64,000 nucleotides of DNA, taken from the NCBI RefSeq assembly GCF_036227485.1, contig NZ_CP109479.1, forward strand, positions 248,001 through 312,000, in the 5' to 3' direction. The position numbers and the translations under genes were made by a program. Source of the DNA: Streptomyces sp. NBC_01451. Its GTDB lineage: Bacteria; Actinomycetota; Actinomycetes; Streptomycetales; Streptomycetaceae. Below the pieces are notes generated by a model. That model made no database searches. It was not told the DNA's origin and saw nothing but the letters and a program-made list of their open reading frames with translations. Each line of letters opens with the position of its first letter. The stretch's first letter is position 1. Shown in pieces: positions 1-9,344 of this stretch.

Positions 1-47
1 CCTTCCAGCACGATCACAACCGACATGGGCGGGAGTGTACGGCGGCC

Positions 48-1238
48 TCACGCCGCCACCCCCTCGAATTCGGCCCGCGCGGCGACGAGTACCTCCGGTT
101 CCGTGAGGAGTGCGGCGACGACGTCGGCGAGCGCGGTCGCGGCGACCTGCGTGCGATCGTGAGCCAGGGGCGTCGCCGCGGCTTCTCGCATCGAATCCGA
201 GTGGGCGGGTGTACCGGGGTCGGCGATCTGGACGTAGGGGTGGATGACCGGCATCAGCTGCGAGAGGTTGCCGATGTCGGAGGACCCGGCGGGGCTGTCG
301 GGGTCGTAGGGCCCTATGTCCACGCCGAGCGTCCGTACCGCGTCGGCGAACCGCTCCGCGAGAATGGCGTTGTTGCGCCGCTCCGCGTACAGGGGCCCGG
401 TCTCGGAGACCTCTACCTGGGTCTGCGTGGCGAGCGCGGCCCCCGCCGCGGCGGCCCGCACCCGTTCCACCAGGGCCTCGGCCGACGCGGCCGTACGGTC
501 CCGGACGTACAGATCGACCGCGGCCCGCGCGGGGACCACGTTGGGCGCCTGACCGCCGTCGACGACGATGCCGTGCAGCCGGGCACTCGGCGGAACGAAC
601 TGCCGCAGCGCATCAAGGGCGTTGAGGAACAACTGGGCGGCGGCCAGCGCGCTGCGCCCCTGCCACGGCGAGACCGATGCGTGCGCGCTCACCCCGGTGA
701 ACGCGACCCGCAGGTGCGCCGCCGCGAGCCCGGGCCGACCGGCCAGCCAACGGTCCCCCGGATGGAACATCACCGCCGCGTCCACCCCGTCGAAGACCCC
801 CGCATCGGCCAGACGCACCTTGCCCGCGCCGCCCATCTCCTCACCCGGGGTGCCGATCACGGCGACCGTGCCCGGATGCGCGGGCAGCGCCCGTACGACG
901 GCCAGGGCCGCCGCCACCCCGCCGGCCGCGATGAGGTTGTGACCGCAGCCGTGGCCGACACCGGGCAGCGCGTCGTACTCCGCGAGCACGGCGACGCAAG
1001 GCCCCGGGCGGCTGCCCGCGTGCAGGGCCACGAAAGCGGTGTCGAGGCCGCCCGCGGGCACGGTCACCACGAAGCCCTCCTCGGCGAGCCAGCGGGTCAG
1101 CACCTGCCGGGCGTGGAACTCGGCGAACTTCAGCTCGGGACGCGCGTGGATGGACAGGCTGACGGCGTCCATGCGGGGCCGCAGCACGGCCAGTTCCGCG
1201 GACAACGCTTTCACCGAGGGCGCTTTCAAGGACGACAT
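48..1238 (-). CDS. M20 family metal-dependent amidohydrolase
   Basis: 396-residue cytoplasmic enzyme of the M20 peptidase/amidohydrolase family (M20D, like AbgB or hippurate hydrolase), which removes an N-acyl or aminobenzoyl group from an amino acid with two bound metal ions. The metal-site motif GHGCGHN lies at about residues 95-101 and is followed by GTPGEE at about 129-134, which contains the catalytic glutamate pair. AVMFHP near 155-160 and PAHSDSM near the C terminus are further family hallmarks. The length is normal for the family. I chose the ATG at 1238 because GGGAG lies 5 bases upstream and homology begins there; the frame stays open far upstream only because GC-rich antisense DNA lacks stops. 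The substrate cannot be told from sequence. The gene is divergent from the GyrB-like locus. Confidence 0.9.
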   Translation of the reverse strand: MSSLKAPSVKALSAELAVLRPRMDAVSLSIHARPELKFAEFHARQVLTRWLAEEGFVVTVPAGGLDTAFVALHAGSRPGPCVAVLAEYDALPGVGHGCGHNLIAAGGVAAALAVVRALPAHPGTVAVIGTPGEEMGGAGKVRLADAGVFDGVDAAVMFHPGDRWLAGRPGLAAAHLRVAFTGVSAHASVSPWQGRSALAAAQLFLNALDALRQFVPPSARLHGIVVDGGQAPNVVPARAAVDLYVRDRTAASAEALVERVRAAAAGAALATQTQVEVSETGPLYAERRNNAILAERFADAVRTLGVDIGPYDPDSPAGSSDIGNLSQLMPVIHPYVQIADPGTPAHSDSMREAAATPLAHDRTQVAATALADVVAALLTEPEVLVAARAEFEGVAA

Positions 1239-1465
1239 GGGAACTCCCCTCGTACGACGTACGGAGTGACGTGCTGTCAGGCACGAGATGAGACTGCGGC
1301 CGGGCATGCACGAGTGGTCGCCGATTACCGCGTCCCAGGCAACCCTCGCCGACCGGACGAACAGCTGGGTACCTATGGAAACGGTGCAGCCGAGCCGTGC
1401 GACACCCCGATCGTCGCGATCGGCGGCGGGGGCACGGTTCGCGGTGGTCACAACCGGGAGGGGAT

Positions 1466-1743
1466 CCGACGAGGCGTACGGAAGCGGCCAAGCAGTTGGG
1501 CGGGTTCGCGCGGGAGCACCGCACCGATGGCGCGCGACGCCTGCGACAAGCGGGCAGCTGGCTGGGAGTCGGGGCGGTGGGCACAGCCTTCGGGGTGCCG
1601 GTGGCGATCGCCTCGGTGGGCACCACCGAGGGGGCCCGCAGGTGGCGGGGCTACTGCTCGGGGCCGGCCTGGCGGGGTGGGGGCTGGGGATCTGGCGCCT
1701 GGTGCAGGCGTTCCGCACCCGGGAGCAGTGCTTCGACAGGTGA
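1466..1743 (+). pseudogene. Small two-helix membrane protein gene, frameshifted
   Basis: A short coding stretch is split between two frames. The first part (about 1466-1630) contains an amphipathic start and a hydrophobic run beginning GVGAVGTAFGVPV. The second (about 1634-1743) encodes the hydrophobic run AGLLLGAGLAGWGLGIW and ends at TGA 1741-1743. The switch falls in the run of five G at 1630-1634, and one added G joins the parts into one protein with two membrane segments. No convincing start codon is visible; a GGGAGGGG stretch at about 1455-1462 could be the ribosome binding site. The stop would overlap a GTG start for the downstream GyrB-like gene (GTGA), typical of coupled genes. It is either a sequence error or a fresh pseudogene. 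Function unknown. Confidence 0.5.
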
Positions 1744-2941
1744 ACCGCGCGGTGGACGACCGTCGCCAGCCCCTGACGCCGCCAACCCATACGACGCCAG
1801 CCACATCCAGATACTGGAGGGGCGGGAAGCCATTCGGAAGCGGCCGGGGATGTACATCGGCTCGACAAGCGAACGCGGCCTGCACCAGACGGTGTTCGAT
1901 GTCGTCGGCCGGGCGGTGAACGAAGTCCTGGCCGGCCGCGCCAGCGCCGTCGACGTCACGCTCACACCCGACGGTGGCGTACGTGTCGCCGACGACGGGC
2001 CGGGGGTCCCCGTCGAGGCCGCCGGGGACCCCGGCGGTCCCGGCCTCGAAACCCTACTGACCCAAATGCACCCCGGGGAGGAGCCAGGCGGCCGCCGCGC
2101 TGTGGCCATGAGCCTCTTCGGCGTTGGGCCCTGCGTCACCAACGCCCTGTCGAGCCGCCTGACAGCCGAGGTGCGGCGCGAGGGGGTCCACTGGGTCCAG
2201 GAGTACGCGCGCGGCGTCGCACTCACCTCACCCACCAGCGCAGGACCGGCGACCAGAAGCGGGACCATCATCGCCTTCTGGCCCGACACCGACATCTTCG
2301 AGACGACGGAGTGCTCCTTCGACGTGCTGGCCGAGCGCTTCAGGGAACTGGCTTTCCTCAACCGGGGTCTGGACATCTCGCTGACCGACGAACGCACCCC
2401 GGGCGCCTCCCGATCGGTGCGGTGCCGGTTCCCGGGCGGGGCCAGGGACTTCGTAGCCTTCCTCGACGAGCAGGCGGGAGCACCCGTTCACCCGGACGTC
2501 ATCGGCTTCGAGCGGGAGGACCCTCGGCTCGCCGGGACGGTCGAGGTGGCCCTGCGCTGGCGTAGCTCCCACGACGAGCGGCTCAAGAGCTACGCCAACA
2601 GCGAGCCCACACCCTACGGCGGCACGCACACGGCAGGATTCCGCGAGGGAGTGGCGGCCGCGGTCAACGCGCACGTGCGGGAGCGGCGGCTCCTGACGGA
2701 AACAGCCCCCGCCCCCGATCTCAACGTCGACCAGATCAGCGACGGCCTGACGGCGGTCGTGTCGGTGAAGCTGGACCGGCCCGAGTTCTCGGGCTCCAAA
2801 CGCGGCGTGCTGGGCGGCGCCGCAGTGCGCGCCAGCGTCGCCGAGGCCGTACGGGAATACCTCGCCACATGGTTGGAGAGGCACCCAGAGCAGGCCGCAG
2901 CCATCATCGGCCGGATCACCCAGGACGCCGGCCAGGACTGA
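1740..2941 (+). CDS. GyrB-like ATPase/transducer protein without Toprim domain
   Basis: Homologous to the N-terminal half of DNA gyrase subunit B. It carries the GyrB entry motif EGREAIRKRPGMYIG, a GHKL ATPase fold and a transducer domain (YGGTHTAGFREG, then RPEFSGSKRG), and stops about where gyrase would begin its Toprim domain, so it cannot be a topoisomerase subunit alone. Key ATPase positions have changed. The gyrase EVVDNS helix reads DVVGRA, so the catalytic Glu is Asp and the Mg-binding Asn is Arg. GGLHGVG reads MSLFGVG and the transducer QTK lysine is not kept. DDGPG is retained. In the sequence as given, the conserved frame is open from 1397 without a good start. A GTG at 1740 overlapping the upstream stop would be in frame if the CCCC at 1770-1773 had one more C, and I regard it as the true start. 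Role unknown. Confidence 0.7.
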
Positions 2942-3136
2942 GGAGCCTCGAACCAACCCCGCCGGTTTTCCCGGGAAGGGAGCCGGCAGGGGCGGTCGAG
3001 GTGGAGTGCATCCGACGGCCAGCCATTCGCGTCACCCGTCCGGTCGACGCGCGCGCACCAACGAAGTCACCAAGTAGCCGCCCTGGAGCTTTGGGGTGGA
3101 CATCTGTCGGCGCCCTGCCGCGAGTGCCCGGCCACG

Positions 3137-3730
3137 TCACTCTCCGGGCACGGCTGCAGGGCGATAAACCTCCAGAACGACTGCGGTCCCGGCCACGGTT
3201 CGGTCCTCGTGCATCGTGATCTGCTGGCCGGGTTGGACGTGCGTCCAATGGGCGGGAGTGAGGGGCACGAGGCGAACCGCAGCCTGCCCGCCGGGCTCCA
3301 GAACGGGCATGCTCTCAACCCAGAGCGCGGCGATGCTGACCGCACGTTCACCTGTGGGCGAGAGGTCTCCGATGTCCCACATGGGTCGCAGAACCCCGGC
3401 GCCGGAGATTACTGTCGTGCGTCGGCCCTCGCCAGCCGGGCGGAGCTTCAGATCTGCTCGGATCACGCCATTGCGGATCTCGGAGCACCGCCAATGGCAC
3501 CAGGCCGCGCTCCGCTCAAGCCGGAGCTGCTCAGCCGCCTCGGCGAGCTTCTCCCAAAACGCCAGAGGGATCGAGCGACCGTCCCCGAGTTCCTCCAGCA
3601 GGCCCAGAGCGATCTCCCACTCGTCATGGGCGAGGTAGTCCCAGATGTCTCGCACCGTGATGTCGTTGTCGGTGGCAGTCTCTTCCGGGACCAACAGGAA
3701 GGCTGATTCGAGCAGCTCAGGGACATCCAT
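3137..3730 (-). CDS. EF-Tu domain-3-like protein with helical N-terminal domain
   Basis: 197-residue soluble protein, not confidently named. The N-terminal 80 residues are helical and acidic (including VRDIWDYLAHDEWEIALGLL) and resemble small MafI-type immunity proteins. The C-terminal 100 residues look like domain 3 of elongation factor Tu: a DLKLRPAGEGRRT strand, an RPMWDIG segment, and a final ITMHEDRTVAGTAVVLEV that matches the EF-Tu FAIREGGRTVGAGVV strand pattern. There is no GTPase domain. The ATG at 3730 begins the conserved part; another ATG at 3748 would add six residues. It stands alone between a GyrB-like gene and a convergent-side peptidase. Polymorphic toxins in this window make an orphan immunity role thinkable, but nothing proves it. 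Confidence 0.7.
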   Translation of the reverse strand: MDVPELLESAFLLVPEETATDNDITVRDIWDYLAHDEWEIALGLLEELGDGRSIPLAFWEKLAEAAEQLRLERSAAWCHWRCSEIRNGVIRADLKLRPAGEGRRTTVISGAGVLRPMWDIGDLSPTGERAVSIAALWVESMPVLEPGGQAAVRLVPLTPAHWTHVQPGQQITMHEDRTVAGTAVVLEVYRPAAVPGE

Positions 3731-3888
3731 GCACTCATTGTCAACCATATGCAGGAGCGTGTCGGCGCTCGTCCACCCGTAGTTCAGAGAAGGCGCGCAG
3801 CACATCATCTGGCGACGCACCGGCACCCACGACATCCTCACCGGGCCCTGACAAGTCGGTTGAGCAATGGCTGCTGGGCTCGGCCGGG

Positions 3889-5898
3889 TTACAGCAGGCT
3901 GGGCTGCTGCCATTCGGTGCCGAGGACGTGGTGGTCGAGGAAGTTGAGGAATGTCTCGTACCACAGGCGCGTGTGGTTCGGCTTGAGGATCCAGTGGTTC
4001 TCGTCGGGGAAGTAGAGGTACTTCGCGGGGACTTCGTGCCGCTGCAGTTCCTGGAAGAGCGTGGCGCCCTGCCCGACGGGCACGCGGTAGTCCTTGGCAC
4101 CGTGGATGACCAGCATCGGGGTGCGGATCTTCGCGACGTCCAGGTGCGGCGAGTCGGCTTCGTACCGCTCGGGGCGGGTCAGCGGGTCGCCGAAGATCCG
4201 CTGGAAGTACCAGGGCACATCGGTGTCGCCCTGGAACATCCGCAGGTCCCACAGACCTGCATGGCTGATGATCGCCTTGAACCGGTCCGTGCGGGTGGCG
4301 ACCCGGTTCGCCATGTATCCGCCGTACGAGCCGCCGGCGAGCGCCGTACGTGAGGCATCGATGTCGTCGCGGGCCTCGGTCGCGTCGGTCAACGCGATCA
4401 CATCCGTGTAGGGGCGCCCGCCCCACTGCCCCCAGCCGCGCCGGTGGTTGATCTGCCCGTAGCCGGTCGACAGAGCCGGATCCGGCAGCAGCACCGCATA
4501 GCCGCGCGCGGCGAACGGCCACGGGTTCCACCGCCAGGTCCAGCCGTTCCAGCTGAACTGCGGTCCGCCATGGACAGCGACGAGCAGCGGTGCGGGCCGC
4601 TGGGCGGACGCGCCCTCGGGCAGCACGAGCCAGCCGCGCAGCACGAACCCGTCGTCCGCCTCAGCGTGCACCTCGGTGAGCGTGCCGGGCAGCTTCCCGA
4701 CGCCACCCGGGGCGGGCAGCCCGGCCGGGGTCTGGTCGACGATGTCGGCGTCGATCCGGACGGGCGTCGGCGGCGCGTCGACCGCGTGGCGCAGGGCGTA
4801 GAGCGTCCGCCCGTCGGGGGCCACGGCCAGCGACCCGTACGCACCCGAAGCGGTGAGACGTGTGATGCCACCGTCCGGGTCACGCCGGAAGACGGGCGCG
4901 TGCCCCTGCTCGTCGGACGTGAAGAAGAGCGTGTCGTCCACCGGTGAACAGGCCACGTCGACGGGCCAGTTGTCGAACCCGGGCAGCAGGTCCCGCACCG
5001 CGCCGTCGGCCAGGTCGATCCGGACGAGAGTCGCTTCCCAGGGATCGTCGTACGTCGGGTAGCGCATCCGGGAGCACACGAGGGACGAGCCGTCGTGGGT
5101 GAACCGTGGTGCCTCGTAGAGATGCTCCAGATCGCCGACGACGTGGATCTCCTCACCGCTCGCCGCGTCGGCCACCACCACGATGGTGCGATGTTCGTCC
5201 GGGACCCGCCCGGGCACGAACCGGCGGTACGCCACCCGTGTGCCGTCCGGCGACAACGCCGCATCCCCCGGATCCTCCAGACCGATCCCCTGCCCACCGG
5301 CGACGACCGGCTCCCCGTCAACACCGGCACAGACAAAGGTGTGCGGCTCCGCCGGGCCGAGGTCGTGGTCCCAGGCACGGGTCGGCCCGGCCTCATACAA
5401 GATCGCGGTGACCTTCGCGTCCTTTCGCGCCGCGTACAGCCTGCCGTGCGCCTCGGCGTCGGCGGCACCCGGCAGCAGCCCCGCGGTATGGCACAGCGCA
5501 CCGGAGTTACGGGCGACGGTGACCGCGGCGATCCCGCCCGGGTGCCGGGCCACGACGACGGCCTCCCCGCGCGGCGGCAGCGCCCACAGCCCGGGGCCCT
5601 CGTCCTCCTCGCCGTCCGCAGCGGCTCGTCCGGACAGGAAGTACAGCGTCCCGTCCGGACCGAACACCGGCCCCGACTCACCCTTGTCGGACCGGGTCAG
5701 CCGCAGCGCGTCGCGCTCCCCTGCCGGATCGATCTCCCACAGACCGGACACGAACCGCGTCCCGTCCCCCGACAACGACTGCACGGCGGCGACGAGACGA
5801 GTGCCATCGACGGACAGGGCAAGGGAGTTGACGCGGGGACAGGCGACGAGGGCGGACAGGTCACGGAAGGTGGACGGACCACCTGAGGACTCGATCAT
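3889..5898 (-). CDS. S9 family prolyl oligopeptidase/acylaminoacyl peptidase
   Basis: 669-residue serine peptidase of clan SC. The first 400 residues form a beta-propeller (repeated strands such as LSPDGTRVAYRR and FGPDGTLYFLSG) that restricts access to the active site. The C-terminal alpha/beta-hydrolase domain carries the catalytic Ser in GGSYGGYMAN (about residue 522), Asp in HGAKDYRVP (about 603) and His in PDENHWILK (about 635). The size is normal for bacterial acylaminoacyl-peptidase-like S9 proteins, which cleave short peptides. No signal peptide is seen, so it is probably cytoplasmic. The ATG at 5898 opens both ORF and homology. It is a single-gene unit with no obvious operon partner. 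Confidence 0.93.
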   Translation of the reverse strand: MIESSGGPSTFRDLSALVACPRVNSLALSVDGTRLVAAVQSLSGDGTRFVSGLWEIDPAGERDALRLTRSDKGESGPVFGPDGTLYFLSGRAAADGEEDEGPGLWALPPRGEAVVVARHPGGIAAVTVARNSGALCHTAGLLPGAADAEAHGRLYAARKDAKVTAILYEAGPTRAWDHDLGPAEPHTFVCAGVDGEPVVAGGQGIGLEDPGDAALSPDGTRVAYRRFVPGRVPDEHRTIVVVADAASGEEIHVVGDLEHLYEAPRFTHDGSSLVCSRMRYPTYDDPWEATLVRIDLADGAVRDLLPGFDNWPVDVACSPVDDTLFFTSDEQGHAPVFRRDPDGGITRLTASGAYGSLAVAPDGRTLYALRHAVDAPPTPVRIDADIVDQTPAGLPAPGGVGKLPGTLTEVHAEADDGFVLRGWLVLPEGASAQRPAPLLVAVHGGPQFSWNGWTWRWNPWPFAARGYAVLLPDPALSTGYGQINHRRGWGQWGGRPYTDVIALTDATEARDDIDASRTALAGGSYGGYMANRVATRTDRFKAIISHAGLWDLRMFQGDTDVPWYFQRIFGDPLTRPERYEADSPHLDVAKIRTPMLVIHGAKDYRVPVGQGATLFQELQRHEVPAKYLYFPDENHWILKPNHTRLWYETFLNFLDHHVLGTEWQQPSLL

Positions 5899-5996
5899 GC
5901 GAGCGATTGTCGCCCGTGTACGTTACGGACGGCCAGGGAGTATGACGTAGAGCGCCTATCTGTCAGCAGCCCTTCCCGCATCACCGCACGTACTAG

Positions 5997-6012
5997 TAGG
6001 ACTCCGTTAGGT
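5997..6012 (+). repeat. IS701 left terminal inverted repeat
   Basis: TAGGACTCCGTTAGGT; its exact reverse complement lies at 9943-9958. The flanking CTAG at 5993-5996 is the left copy of the target-site duplication. Confidence 0.9.
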
Positions 6013-6048
6013 CTTTCTGTCGGTGGTGTTCAGCGGCATGGTGGGTGT

Positions 6049-7125
6049 GTGGACGCACATGAAGTGAACCGTGCTCGGGCGAAGTTGGCGTTGTTCGTGG
6101 CTGATGTGTTCTCTTCGGTGCCGCGGAAGGACCAGCGGGCCAAGGGTGACTGTTATCTGCGGGGACTGATGGTGGACGGCCGCCGCAAGTCCATCCAGGC
6201 CATGGCTGCGCGGCTGCCGGACGGCAACGAGCAGAACCTGCAGCAGTTCGTGAACCAGTCGACCTGGGATCCGGTGCCGGTGCGGCGGCGGATCGCGCAG
6301 CGGATGGTGCCGCTGATCGGCCCGGATGCCTGGGCCATCGACGACGTGTCGTTTCCCAAGGACGGGAAGATGTCGGTCGCCGTGGCCCATCAGTACTGCG
6401 GGGCCCTGGGCAAACAGGCGAACTGTCAGGTGGCGGTCAGCGTGCACGCGGTCACCGATACCGCCTCCGTCCCGCTTCAGTGGCGGCTGTTCCTGCCGAA
6501 GGAGTGGGACAGCGATACCGAACGCCGGCGTCGCTGTCAGGTGCCCGATGAGGTCGGGCACCGGGAGAAGTGGCGCCTGGCCCTGGACACCCTCGATGAG
6601 CTGGCCGGGTGGGGTCTGGTGCCGCCGGTGGTGGTGGCCGACGCCGGCTACGGGCAGAACGCCGACTTCCGCGACGGCCTGGACAGCCGGGGCATCGGCT
6701 ATGTCGTGGCAGTCCGTTCGGATGTCACCGTCCACTGCTGCGACGCCGAGCCGGTCACGCCGCCGTGGTCGGGCAACGGCCGCAAGCCGCAGCCCCGCTA
6801 CCGGGACAAGCCGTCCTCCGTGTCCGTTCTGGCCGCTGGTCACGGGCGCGAGGCGTTCACCGAGGTCACCTGGCGGGAAGGCTCCCGCGGACCGATGCGC
6901 TCACGCTTCCTGGCACTGCGGGTGCGGCCGGCCGGAGTCAGGGCCCGCCGTCTGGCCCAGGCCGCCGCCACCGCGCAGGAGGGCTCGTGGGACGGTGTCC
7001 TGCCCGAGGTCACGCTGCTGGCCGAATGGCCCGAAGACGCCGAAGCACCCACCGACTACTGGCTGTCGAACCTGCCCGCCGGCACCCCGGTGGCCGAACT
7101 GGTCCGCCTGGCCAAGATCCGCTGA
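6049..7125 (+). pseudogene. IS701 transposase, N-terminal part
   Basis: Encodes about 358 residues of a DDE transposase of the IS701 family, starting at GTG 6049. Visible features are AIDDVSFPKDGKMSVAVAHQ (first catalytic Asp region) and VVADAGYGQN (second Asp). The reading frame is cut after LVRLAKIR by the serine-recombinase element; the chance stop at 7123-7125 lies on the junction. Joining base 7124 to base 9658 restores AKIRWQIEHDYRELKHG in frame, including the C-terminal Glu region. It cannot make an active transposase in its present state. Confidence 0.88.
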
Positions 7126-7145
7126 CGCATCGAGATGTGTCAACC

Positions 7146-7165
7146 ACAGTGCACTCATAAATGGG
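7146..7165 (+). repeat. Subterminal inverted repeat of serine-recombinase element
   Basis: ACAGTGCACTCATAAATGGG here and ACACTGCACCTATGAATGGG as the reverse complement of 9633-9652 match at 16 of 20 positions. They lie close to the two crossover points and are likely part of the recombinase binding sites. Confidence 0.6.
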
Positions 7166-9344
7166 AACTGGCTGTTTGATCGTCGTCTTCGGCCGGGATT
7201 CGGGGCTCGGTGTCGGTCCAGCGGAGTCGGGTGTACCAGCCGGGCGGGCGGGTGCGTCGCTCGCGGAGTTCGGCGAGTTCGGTGGGTCCGGCGTGGAGGA
7301 TCCACCGGTAGGGGCGCCGGGACTCCTTGCGGGCGTTCACCCAGCCGCGGTAGATCCACGAATAGAGGGTGACTGCGGGCATGTCGAGTTCGGTGGCGAG
7401 GTCTTCCAGCCACCACTCATCGTGACCGGGTGCCTCGCCGGGTGGCGGGGCCAGTCGGGTGCGGGCGGGTGGCGACAGGCAGCCGAGTTCGCGCAGGATC
7501 TCCTTGACCGCGCTGGCGCTGATCCGGTCTCCGCGTCCGCGGGCCGGGCGGAAGCCCTCCGCGTGCAGGCGCCGGGCGATCGCCTCGGCGCGGTGTCCCT
7601 GCGCGGCCAGCTCGAGGACACGTTCCTTGATCTGCGGGAAGTAGCTGAGCTGTTGCAGGAGGGCGACGGGGCGGGCGGTCTCGCCCGTGGTTGTCCTCCC
7701 GCCGGCCCAGGTGATGGTGACGGTGACCCGTTCGCTCGTGCCCAGCACGGTGACGGTGACCTGCTCCACGACCGCGCGGATGATCTCTTTGCGGTCGAGG
7801 GCTGTGGTCGTCGCAGCACTCCACAGGCCCTTGATGTCGTCGGCCAGCGCGGTGATGGCCTGCTGCTCGGCGGCGGTGAGGGTGCCTGGACGGGTGAGTG
7901 TGAAGCGGTCGTACTCCTCCTGCAGGGTCTGCTGGGCGGCAAGGACCTGCTCCCAGTCCTTTTCCAACTGCCTTACGACCAGGCGGTTCTCGGGCTCAGC
8001 GAGGCGGTAACAGCGCCGGGCCCGGTCGGCGTTGATCGCGGCGCGTTCCAGCCGCTGGGACCAGATTCTCTCCAGCTCGGCCCGCTCGGCCAGGACCTGC
8101 TCGGCCGCGCGTAAGGAGACCTCCAGCGCGGCCGGGGCCAGCGCGGCCAGGACAAGAGCGGTGACGAAGGCATTCACGCAGGCCCCGTTCAGTGCCTGGC
8201 AGCGCTCCCCGGAGCCGTAGTCGGTCATCTGCCGGGCACACACGTAGTCGGGGCGGGTGCTGCCCGCGTGCTGGTGGTAGCGCACGGTCATGCGCTTGCC
8301 GCAGCGGCCGCACCGCACCAGCCCGGCCAGCAGCGCGGGGCCGCCGCGGACCGTGCCGGGGGTCTCGGCCCGGGCGGCGTTGGCCGCGAGCCGGGCCAGG
8401 TTGGCCCGGTACTGCTCGATGGTGAGGTAGGCGGGCAGCGCGTCGGGGATGAACACCAGCCACTCGTCCTCACCGCGCACCACCCTGCCGGTGGAGGGGC
8501 GCCCCGGTTGCTGCCTGCGGTGCTCGACCCTGCGGCGCCCGTAGGCGTAGATCCCGGCATAGACCGGACTGTGCAGCATGCACTGCAGCGTCATCCGGTT
8601 CGGCCGCCGCCACTCCAGCTCGCCCTTGTCGGGGCCCCTGCGCAACCGGACGGGCAGTTCGATCCCGTGCTCGACCAGCCAGCGCAGCACCGCATGCAGG
8701 GTGCCGAGCTCGGCGAACTTGCTGAACACCAGCCGCACCACGGTCTGTGCCTGCTCATCCGGGTCGAGAACTGCCTCGCCGGACGGTCGGCGCACATAGC
8801 CGATCGGCAGCGGCACTGCCAGGTCTCCGCGGCGGGCCTTGTTCACCCGCCCGGCCTGCATGCGCTGCTTGATCAGATGGAGTTCGGCCTCGGCCATCGT
8901 CCCCTTCAGCCCCAGCAGCAACCGGTCATTGTGCTCCGCCGGGTCATAGACCCCGTCGGTGTCCGCCAGCAGCGCACCGGACAGGGCGCACAACTCGATG
9001 AGTTGGTACCAGTCCTTCCCCGATCGTGCCAGGCGGGACATCTCGATGCCCAGTACCAGCCCGACATGATCCAGCCCGATCTCGGTGACCAGGCGCTGGA
9101 ACCCCGAGCGTCCGACCGTACTTGCCCCGGAACGGCCCAGGTCCTCATCGATCACCACCACCCGCGAGGCGGGCCAGCCCAGCGAGGTCGCCCTGTCCAC
9201 CAGCGCGTACTGCAACCGGGTCGACTCCTGGTGATCCGTAACCTGTTGCATGCTCGACTGCCGCACATACACGACCGCGAGCCTGGTCAGCTGCCGGTCG
9301 CTCACCTTGCTCCCCGACCGCTCCCACGGCATCAGCGCCGTCAT
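7155..9344 (-). CDS. Large serine recombinase
   Basis: 729-residue site-specific recombinase that would excise and integrate its element through a serine-DNA intermediate. The N-terminal resolvase domain (about residues 20-165) has the nucleophile in YVRQS (Ser30) and the conserved segments LGRSGAS and EMSRLARSGKDW. A recombinase domain follows (PIGYVRRPSG to LHSPVYAGIYAYGRRR). Next comes a zinc ribbon (VRCGRCGKR with a later cysteine pair around residues 335-385) and a long coiled-coil/C-terminal region. The ATG at 9342-9344 overlaps the stop of the small upstream gene (ATGA), so translation is coupled. The gene is intact and may be active. Confidence 0.92.
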   Translation of the reverse strand: MTALMPWERSGSKVSDRQLTRLAVVYVRQSSMQQVTDHQESTRLQYALVDRATSLGWPASRVVVIDEDLGRSGASTVGRSGFQRLVTEIGLDHVGLVLGIEMSRLARSGKDWYQLIELCALSGALLADTDGVYDPAEHNDRLLLGLKGTMAEAELHLIKQRMQAGRVNKARRGDLAVPLPIGYVRRPSGEAVLDPDEQAQTVVRLVFSKFAELGTLHAVLRWLVEHGIELPVRLRRGPDKGELEWRRPNRMTLQCMLHSPVYAGIYAYGRRRVEHRRQQPGRPSTGRVVRGEDEWLVFIPDALPAYLTIEQYRANLARLAANAARAETPGTVRGGPALLAGLVRCGRCGKRMTVRYHQHAGSTRPDYVCARQMTDYGSGERCQALNGACVNAFVTALVLAALAPAALEVSLRAAEQVLAERAELERIWSQRLERAAINADRARRCYRLAEPENRLVVRQLEKDWEQVLAAQQTLQEEYDRFTLTRPGTLTAAEQQAITALADDIKGLWSAATTTALDRKEIIRAVVEQVTVTVLGTSERVTVTITWAGGRTTTGETARPVALLQQLSYFPQIKERVLELAAQGHRAEAIARRLHAEGFRPARGRGDRISASAVKEILRELGCLSPPARTRLAPPPGEAPGHDEWWLEDLATELDMPAVTLYSWIYRGWVNARKESRRPYRWILHAGPTELAELRERRTRPPGWYTRLRWTDTEPRIPAEDDDQTASSHL

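Noticed and set aside
159..1919. A 586-codon plus-strand frame opposite the amidohydrolase
   Set aside because: The minus strand carries intact M20 metal-site motifs; the plus frame has no recognisable domain.
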